Both the position numbers and the translations under genes were made by a program. The notes under the pieces are model-generated. The model was not told where the DNA came from. It made no database searches and was given only the letters and a program-made list of their open reading frames with translations. This document shows, in pieces, positions 13,189-16,575 of a stretch of DNA of 16,575 nucleotides. Position 1 is the stretch's first letter; each line of letters starts with the position of its first letter. The stretch comes from Candidatus Aenigmatarchaeota archaeon (GTDB taxonomy: Archaea; Aenigmatarchaeota; Aenigmatarchaeia; PWEA01), in contig PWFY01000043.1 of the NCBI GenBank assembly GCA_003554235.1, positions 1-16,575 on the forward strand, written 5' to 3'.

Positions 13189-13248
13189 CCTCTTTTTTCA
13201 ATTTCGGCTATGAGATTTACCCATAACCTTTGAAATTGGAAAAGAGGG
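13189..13248 (-). promoter_or_regulatory. Long RNA hairpin that sequesters a Shine-Dalgarno sequence
   Basis: In the leftward transcript, nested pairing runs from CCUC/GAGG through UUUU/AAAA, CAAUUUC/GAAAUUG and GGUUAUGGG/CUCAUAGCC to a UAAAU loop. That is about 24 base pairs, broken by a 1x2 internal loop and an AAA bulge on the 5' side. The outer strand GAGG is the core of the SD of the gene starting at 13179. The hairpin fills nearly the whole 70-bp gap, in a block where most neighbouring genes overlap. Confidence 0.7.
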
Positions 13249-13249
13249 T

Positions 13250-13522
13250 TTAACCCTTCTCTGTCCAACTATCCCCCTCCGGTTCTTCCTTCGACATCAT
13301 CTTAAGTTCCGTTACTAAATCTCCTAACTCAGTAAGAGGTTCTTTGGGTGCTTCTTCTTCGTCATACTTACTGACCAATTCTCTAATTTTCTTCTTTGGG
13401 ATATACTCTTCCTTGAGCATCGCTTCCAATTGTTTTTCTGCCTTCTCCGTTTTCCCCTCTTCAAGGAACTTCTTTGCGTTGTCTATCTGTTCCAAAAGGA
13501 TTTCTCGTTCTGCCCACTTCAT
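13250..13522 (-). CDS. Small coiled-coil hypothetical protein
   Basis: The 90-residue protein starts at ATG 13522 with a GGAGAGGG SD; its start overlaps the stop of the preceding gene (ATGA). Residues 1-50 form two amphipathic helices (AEREILLEQIDNAKKFLEEG and EKAEKQLEAMLKEEYIP), like a TPR-type or coiled-coil hairpin. The C-terminal 40 residues are acidic and probably flexible (EEEAPKEPLTELGDL). It lies between PCNA and the AAA+ ATPase, so it may be a small replication accessory. The family is not recognised. Confidence 0.65.
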   Translation of the reverse strand: MKWAEREILLEQIDNAKKFLEEGKTEKAEKQLEAMLKEEYIPKKKIRELVSKYDEEEAPKEPLTELGDLVTELKMMSKEEPEGDSWTEKG

Positions 13523-13680
13523 TCTACCCTCTCCTGCCCTTCTGACTCAAGCGACCAGTCCTTTCCTGTGTAAAATCCCTTGTCCAACTTGTCCTTAATC
13601 TTCTCCAACTTCATCGCTATCTCTGACTTTATCTCTTCTATGCTCTCTCCTTCTGCCTCAACTATCAGTTTTCTTTTCAT
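13519..13680 (-). CDS. Small hypothetical protein (beta-helix type)
   Basis: The 53-residue protein starts at ATG 13680, with GAGGTGA 7 bases upstream and a start overlapping the zinc-ribbon gene's stop (ATGA). The longer in-frame reading from 13740 overlaps that gene and is rejected. A strand (KRKLIVEAEGE) is followed by a long charged helix (IEEIKSEIAMKLEKIKDKLD) and a short tail. No family is recognised. Tight coupling on both sides supports it as a real gene of the replication operon. Confidence 0.6.
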   Translation of the reverse strand: MKRKLIVEAEGESIEEIKSEIAMKLEKIKDKLDKGFYTGKDWSLESEGQERVE

Positions 13681-13838
13681 TCTCTCACCTCTGTTTCGAT
13701 ATACTCCAGAGCATACCACTCTGTTGCCTTCGTGTCGCACTCTTCACACTTGAAATTAAATCCTCTGCTTCTGTCTTGGATTACTGAGTCTTTCCACTCT
13801 AAATCGACACTATCACATTCAGGGCATTTTCCTTTCAT
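13677..13838 (-). CDS. Small zinc-ribbon protein
   Basis: The 53-residue protein starts at ATG 13838, directly overlapping the PCNA stop (ATGA), and ends by overlapping the next ATG. It has two CxxC knuckles: CPEC (5-8) and CEEC (31-34), 22 residues apart, which is a standard zinc-ribbon spacing. The tail is acidic (YALEYIETEVRE). Translational coupling to PCNA is evident. Such proteins commonly bind nucleic acid or a partner protein; the exact role is unknown. Confidence 0.75.
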   Translation of the reverse strand: MKGKCPECDSVDLEWKDSVIQDRSRGFNFKCEECDTKATEWYALEYIETEVRE

Positions 13839-14554
13839 TCTTCCACCCTCGGTGCTAAAACAAATTCAAGGTTTTTGTTGGAAATTCTCATAGGGTAATC
13901 GTTGGCTAACTCCATACTGAGGTTTCTTTTGTTTTTCTTCAAGCCACTCGTAAATTTCTTCAAGTAATCCAAAGGAAATCTACTTTTTGCTTCGCCTCGT
14001 TCCTCTATCAGTTCCTCGAATGTCCTCTCATAGTTTGTGTTCTCATCACCTGCTTCTATTACCACTTTCTCGCCTTCCGTTTGGAAGACTACACTATCCG
14101 ACACTTTCTTCGCTTCATCTACAATTGACTTGATTTTCAATTTATCGAGTTCCAACTTGGTCTCGAACTCAAGTTCTGATGTTTCGGGTGTCCTGTCGTC
14201 ACTAACTGCCTTCTGTGGTAAAGAGAACCTTCTTTCGTCTCCTTCGATGTTAATCTTGTCTCCTGTCGCTATGCTCAAGGTGGTGTGGTTATCAAAGGTC
14301 TTAAGGAAGTCGATTAACTTCTCCACATTTACTCCAAAGCTCTTCTCCTTTATTTCCTCGTCTATCTCTTCCACTTCAAAGTCATACATCTCAAAGTCCT
14401 CTTTGGGTATTAAGAGGTCGATGACGGCTACTGTGGCTCGGTCTGCCTGTCTCACTTTCCACCCTTCTTCAGTAACCCTTATTTTTACATCTTCAAAGAA
14501 CTCTGCTAAAAGGGATACACTATGCCTTAACTTCTTGCTTTTAATCCTAAACAT
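13835..14554 (-). CDS. pcn: DNA polymerase sliding clamp (PCNA)
   Basis: The 239-residue protein, close to the usual ~245 for archaeal PCNA, starts at ATG 14554; GAGGTGAT is at ideal distance, and the longer in-frame reading from 14599 is discarded. The N-terminus FRIKSKKLRHSVSLLAEFFE and the motif ADRATVAVIDLLIP match the first clamp domain, where DxxxVAxxxLxxP is typical. The connector region falls near 105-130, and the extreme C-terminus (EFVLAPRVEE) is nearly the canonical archaeal ending. It would form a trimeric ring around DNA, giving processivity to a polymerase and organising ligase and other partners. A ligase gene is two genes upstream. A TATA box and a hairpin lie before it, so it probably also has its own promoter. 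An element-encoded clamp without a polymerase in view suggests use of a host polymerase or one outside the window. Confidence 0.9.
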   Translation of the reverse strand: MFRIKSKKLRHSVSLLAEFFEDVKIRVTEEGWKVRQADRATVAVIDLLIPKEDFEMYDFEVEEIDEEIKEKSFGVNVEKLIDFLKTFDNHTTLSIATGDKINIEGDERRFSLPQKAVSDDRTPETSELEFETKLELDKLKIKSIVDEAKKVSDSVVFQTEGEKVVIEAGDENTNYERTFEELIEERGEAKSRFPLDYLKKFTSGLKKNKRNLSMELANDYPMRISNKNLEFVLAPRVEE

Positions 14555-14580
14555 ACCATCACCTCGGTTTTTTTGTTTTC

Positions 14581-14599
14581 TTGTGGCTTTTGACCACAA
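14581..14599 (-). promoter_or_regulatory. Short hairpin or palindromic operator in the PCNA leader
   Basis: TTGTGG (14581-14586) and CCACAA (14594-14599) form a perfect 6-bp inverted repeat with a 7-base loop. It lies just inside the predicted 5' leader of the PCNA message, where it could be an operator or an RNA hairpin. Confidence 0.4.
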
Positions 14600-14622
14600 A
14601 GTATTGTTAGTTATTTTGTTTT

Positions 14623-14636
14623 CTATGTATTTAAAG
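14623..14636 (-). promoter_or_regulatory. TATA box for PCNA
   Basis: Read leftward, CTTTAAATACATAG spans the stop codon of the upstream zinc-ribbon gene. A start site near 14604 is predicted, about 50 bases before the PCNA ATG. Confidence 0.55.
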
Positions 14637-14846
14637 TTTATGGACTTTTCGGTATTTTTTCTTCAACTTGGGGTATATATTGGACTTTAAAAAATCTTCC
14701 TTTACTTCCTCATCTGAATAAACTACCCACCCACATTCGGGGCATAGTTCGTGTATGCCTTCCTTAACAAAGGTGTGCCCATAGTATGAGCAGTGTATAC
14801 AATACCACATTTCCTTTTTCTCTCCGTTTAAGTCCATCTGTTTCAT
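14631..14846 (-). CDS. Small zinc-ribbon protein
   Basis: The 71-residue protein has its start overlapping the ligase stop (ATGA). It has two knuckles, CIHC (16-19) and CPEC (35-38), in WYCIHCSYYGHTF and LCPECGWVVYSDEE, a rubredoxin-like or zinc-ribbon arrangement. The tail is basic (KLKKKYRKVHKL) and would suit nucleic-acid binding. The last codons overlap the PCNA TATA box. Function not assigned. Confidence 0.75.
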   Translation of the reverse strand: MKQMDLNGEKKEMWYCIHCSYYGHTFVKEGIHELCPECGWVVYSDEEVKEDFLKSNIYPKLKKKYRKVHKL

Positions 14847-15697
14847 TTTACCACTCTCTTGAATGTCGGTTGCCTATACTTACCTGCTTCGGTTCTCTCA
14901 AGGTATTGTATCTCGGCTTCCACACTTCCATTCTTATCTATTTTCTCGGCTACACCTTTGCTCTGATTTCCTAAAACACTCACCCGTATCCCTTCCTCGT
15001 TCTCCATAGTTATTCCTTTGTTGTGTTCCTCGTATTCTTGGAACTCAAGGGTTGTTTCTTCCCAATTCTTTACTTTTCTCCATTCACTACTTCTTTCCCC
15101 TCTGTATTTAGATTTTAGATTTTTTAGTATTAAACCTTCCAAATTGTTGTCCTTAACCTTCTGCCATAAATCAAGGGCGTTCGTGTGTTGCTTTGGCTTG
15201 ATAAAGTGTTCTCTGCCTTCCTTTATCTTATCTATAAACATCTCCAACTTCCCTACCCTGTTTTCCAATTCTGTATGCCTCAAGTCCTCTCCATTCACTT
15301 TAAGGACATCAAATACCACTAACTTACAGGGCATTTTCTCGGATAAAATGTCTATCTTAAACTCGTTCTCTTGGTTGGTTCTGAATAGAAGTTTGTTAAA
15401 CTTCTCATTACTTTTATTTATATGATAAAGGGGTTCGTAATTATTTTCTCCTGTTTTAGTAGTATAAGGAAAACGACAAACTTCTCCGTCAAGGACATAC
15501 TCACCCTCTACTTCTACATCTTCAAACTCAGGAAATTTGTGAGATATTTCCTCTCCTCTTCTCGTTACCATCTTCTCTATGCCATCGTCTATAACTATCT
15601 TTACTCGGCTTCCATCGTATTTCTTCTCGGCTATCCAATTCTCTCGGTTAAAAGGTTCATCTTCCTCTTTACAAAGCATAAAATCCGTATTAATCAC
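14843..15697 (-). CDS. Minimal ATP-dependent DNA ligase
   Basis: The protein has 284 residues. It has a nucleotidyltransferase core with motif I KYDGSR (adenylated lysine K26), motif Ia TRRG (45-48), motif III LDGE (69-72), motif IIIa VFDVL, motif IV EGLILK and motif V WRKVK. A short OB-fold domain closes with RQPTFKRV, which matches the final ligase motif. It lacks the N-terminal DNA-binding domain of cellular archaeal Lig1 (~550-600 residues), as in many viral and plasmid ligases. It would seal nicks, with PCNA as a likely partner. The start is GTG 15697, overlapping the previous stop (GTGATTAA); ATG 15679 is an alternative that keeps all motifs. An RNA ligase is less likely given the closing OB motif. 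Confidence 0.88.
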   Translation of the reverse strand: MINTDFMLCKEEDEPFNRENWIAEKKYDGSRVKIVIDDGIEKMVTRRGEEISHKFPEFEDVEVEGEYVLDGEVCRFPYTTKTGENNYEPLYHINKSNEKFNKLLFRTNQENEFKIDILSEKMPCKLVVFDVLKVNGEDLRHTELENRVGKLEMFIDKIKEGREHFIKPKQHTNALDLWQKVKDNNLEGLILKNLKSKYRGERSSEWRKVKNWEETTLEFQEYEEHNKGITMENEEGIRVSVLGNQSKGVAEKIDKNGSVEAEIQYLERTEAGKYRQPTFKRVVK

Positions 15698-15854
15698 CCA
15701 TAAACTTTGTTAATTGTTCGGCTTTTTTACCTTTCCTTAAGAGATTTCCACATTCACATTCACATCTAAATCCCTTCCTACACTTCACTATTTGCCCACA
15801 CCCCTCATCTCTGCCATTACCACACCCTACATAAATTGTATTTCCTGTCGCCAT
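15690..15854 (-). CDS. Small cysteine-rich putative zinc-binding protein
   Basis: The 54-residue protein from ATG 15854 has seven cysteines packed in residues 11-35 (CGNGRDEGCGQIVKC, then CECECG), more than one ribbon needs. It has a basic middle (KCRKGFR) and a basic C-terminal helix (LLRKGKKAEQLTKF). It may bind zinc or perhaps another metal cluster. The stop overlaps the ligase GTG start by 8 bases, and its own start directly follows the TAG of the preceding gene. Confidence 0.7.
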   Translation of the reverse strand: MATGNTIYVGCGNGRDEGCGQIVKCRKGFRCECECGNLLRKGKKAEQLTKFMGD

Positions 15855-16004
15855 CTAATCACTCTCTATTGTAAGGTCGTTGCCTGTTTCTTCATTATGT
15901 ATTTTGCCTGTAAAACCTGCTTCTTGTATTGCTCTTCTCAATTGCTCTTCCAATTTCTCACCTTTCTCATTTTGTGTGCTTTGGTCTATTTCTATTTCTA
16001 TCAT
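15855..16004 (-). CDS. Small hypothetical protein
   Basis: The 49-residue protein from ATG 16004 has a GAGGTGA SD. A beta start (MIEIEIDQS) is followed by a charged helix (EKLEEQLRRAIQEAGFTGKI) and an acidic end. No motif is recognised. Support for coding comes from the good SD and the exact abutment with its neighbours on both sides. Confidence 0.55.
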   Translation of the reverse strand: MIEIEIDQSTQNEKGEKLEEQLRRAIQEAGFTGKIHNEETGNDLTIESD

Positions 16005-16009
16005 CTAAA

Positions 16010-16132
16010 TCACCTCTTTGGTGTCGTGTGTTTTTTACACTCTTTACAAATGTGTTTGTCGCTTTCGGGGTGGTCTAAAGGGACTAAATCTGCCTCTTTC
16101 TCGCTGTTGCCACAAATGAAGCACTTATCCAT
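16010..16132 (-). CDS. Very small zinc-ribbon protein
   Basis: The 40-residue protein from ATG 16132 has CFIC (4-7) and CKEC (29-32) flanking a histidine-containing loop (LDHPESDKHI), with a basic tail (KKHTTPKR). The stop TGA lies within the SD region of the next gene. The start overlaps the end of the preceding zinc-ribbon gene by 8 bases. Confidence 0.65.
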   Translation of the reverse strand: MDKCFICGNSEKEADLVPLDHPESDKHICKECKKHTTPKR

Positions 16133-16262
16133 CTCTACCTACCTCTCTGTCCTCTTCCTCAATACACTCTCTACAATACTTATGTCCGTTGGCTACTCCA
16201 TAGACTATGGTGTGGTCGCCACATCTGTCGCATACTCCACCAAATCCGTTGCCTAAACTCAA
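16125..16262 (-). CDS. Very small zinc-ribbon protein (TTG start)
   Basis: The 45-residue protein starts at TTG 16262. GAGGTG is 6 bases upstream and the TTGA overlaps the previous stop; no ATG is available. CDRC (11-14) and CREC (30-33) frame a short strand region (HTIVYGVANGHKY), and an acidic tail follows. Its composition resembles that of the two neighbouring ribbon proteins. Confidence 0.62.
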   Translation of the reverse strand: MSLGNGFGGVCDRCGDHTIVYGVANGHKYCRECIEEEDREVGRDG

Positions 16263-16441
16263 TTTATCACCTCGTTTAATTCTTCTATTAGGGTTTTAAG
16301 TCCTTGTTCTCCTACATTTTCTATGACTATATTTGCTGTTTCGTTTTCTCCGTAAAAAATCACTTCTGTGTTCCCTTCCACATTTCTTTGGGCTTCACAC
16401 TCAACTAAATTTTCTATTTTCACATCTGCCCCTATGTTCAT
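16259..16441 (-). CDS. Small hypothetical protein
   Basis: The 60-residue protein from ATG 16441 has a GAGGTGAGAG SD and a start overlapping the upstream stop (ATGA). It seems to be a beta-rich domain (KIENLVECEAQRNVEGNTEV, then ANIVIENVG) followed by a helix (LKTLIEELNEV), with a single cysteine. No family is recognised. Confidence 0.6.
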   Translation of the reverse strand: MNIGADVKIENLVECEAQRNVEGNTEVIFYGENETANIVIENVGEQGLKTLIEELNEVIN

Positions 16442-16575
16442 TCTCTCACCTCTTCCACTTCTACTTCATCACCTTCGTATGTTATCCTATTCACAAACTT
16501 CTCTATCGCTTCGTTTCTGTCCTCTGCCTTAACTTCCTTTTCCAACTTCACTCTGAATTTTTTGTCGTCTATCGG
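16438..16575 (-). CDS. C-terminal part of a leftward hypothetical protein (truncated by window)
   Basis: The frame is open to the window edge: the last 45 codons of a protein read KKFRVKLEKEVKAEDRNEAI and end EVEVEEVRE. The pattern of a strand, then a helix, then a strand is similar to small alpha-beta proteins in this operon. The stop overlaps the next ATG and contributes its SD. The start lies outside the window. Confidence 0.6.
   Translation of the reverse strand, partial: PIDDKKFRVKLEKEVKAEDRNEAIEKFVNRITYEGDEVEVEEVRE

Noticed and set aside
14037..14690. Rightward 217-codon ORF over PCNA
   Set aside because: It is antisense to a clear PCNA gene and very rich in Ser, Phe and Leu, as expected for a shadow frame.
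15792..16256. Rightward 154-codon ORF
   Set aside because: It is antisense to four overlapping small genes with good SDs and cysteine motifs; Phe/Leu/Cys-rich shadow.
1..16575. CRISPR array, tRNA or attachment site
   Set aside because: No regularly spaced repeats, cloverleaf-like sequence or tRNA-end duplication was seen by eye.

Overview
The window looks like part of an archaeal mobile element, most likely a virus or a virus-like/plasmid-like replicon. The archaeal assignment rests on a PCNA sliding clamp with the typical archaeal C-terminus, a protein built on the cyclin fold of transcription factor B, a small ATP-dependent DNA ligase, A/T-rich TATA boxes, and Shine-Dalgarno (SD) sequences of the GAGGTGA type. 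The proteins use many AGA/AGG (Arg) and ATA (Ile) codons, and the secreted proteins are rich in cysteine. Both traits fit an anaerobic and perhaps thermophilic host, but the lineage cannot be fixed from sequence alone. I saw no tRNA, rRNA, CRISPR array, insertion sequence, integrase, terminase, DNA polymerase or recognisable capsid protein.

Layout: there are two opposed blocks. The rightward block (1-10759) encodes almost only membrane and surface proteins. It holds the end of a large glycosylation-site-rich ectodomain protein, a CPBP-like intramembrane protease, two polytopic membrane proteins and a DNA-binding protein with a membrane anchor. A strong promoter with a candidate operator region follows, driving a very acidic single-anchor protein. 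Next come a membrane protein with an ectodomain, a small helical-hairpin membrane protein, and a 567-residue cysteine-rich type I-like ectodomain protein whose architecture resembles the fusexin family (HAP2/Fsx1). The block ends with further small membrane and cysteine-rich secreted proteins and an HEXXH (M50-like) membrane protease. The leftward block (16575-10743) is a chain of tightly packed, mostly overlapping genes: small zinc-ribbon proteins, DNA ligase, PCNA, short helical proteins, an AAA+ ATPase with a C-terminal winged helix, and a half-size TFB-like protein. The two blocks converge and overlap by 17 bp.

Inferred cooperation: the leftward block is a replication and transcription-control module that borrows the host polymerase and supplies its own clamp, ligase and ATPase. 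The rightward block would build an envelope or cell-surface apparatus, possibly including a membrane fusogen, with two predicted membrane-embedded proteases that could process those surface proteins. The most striking non-coding element is a ~24-bp imperfect hairpin (13189-13248, leftward transcript) whose stem pairs with the ribosome binding site of the gene ahead of the AAA+ ATPase.
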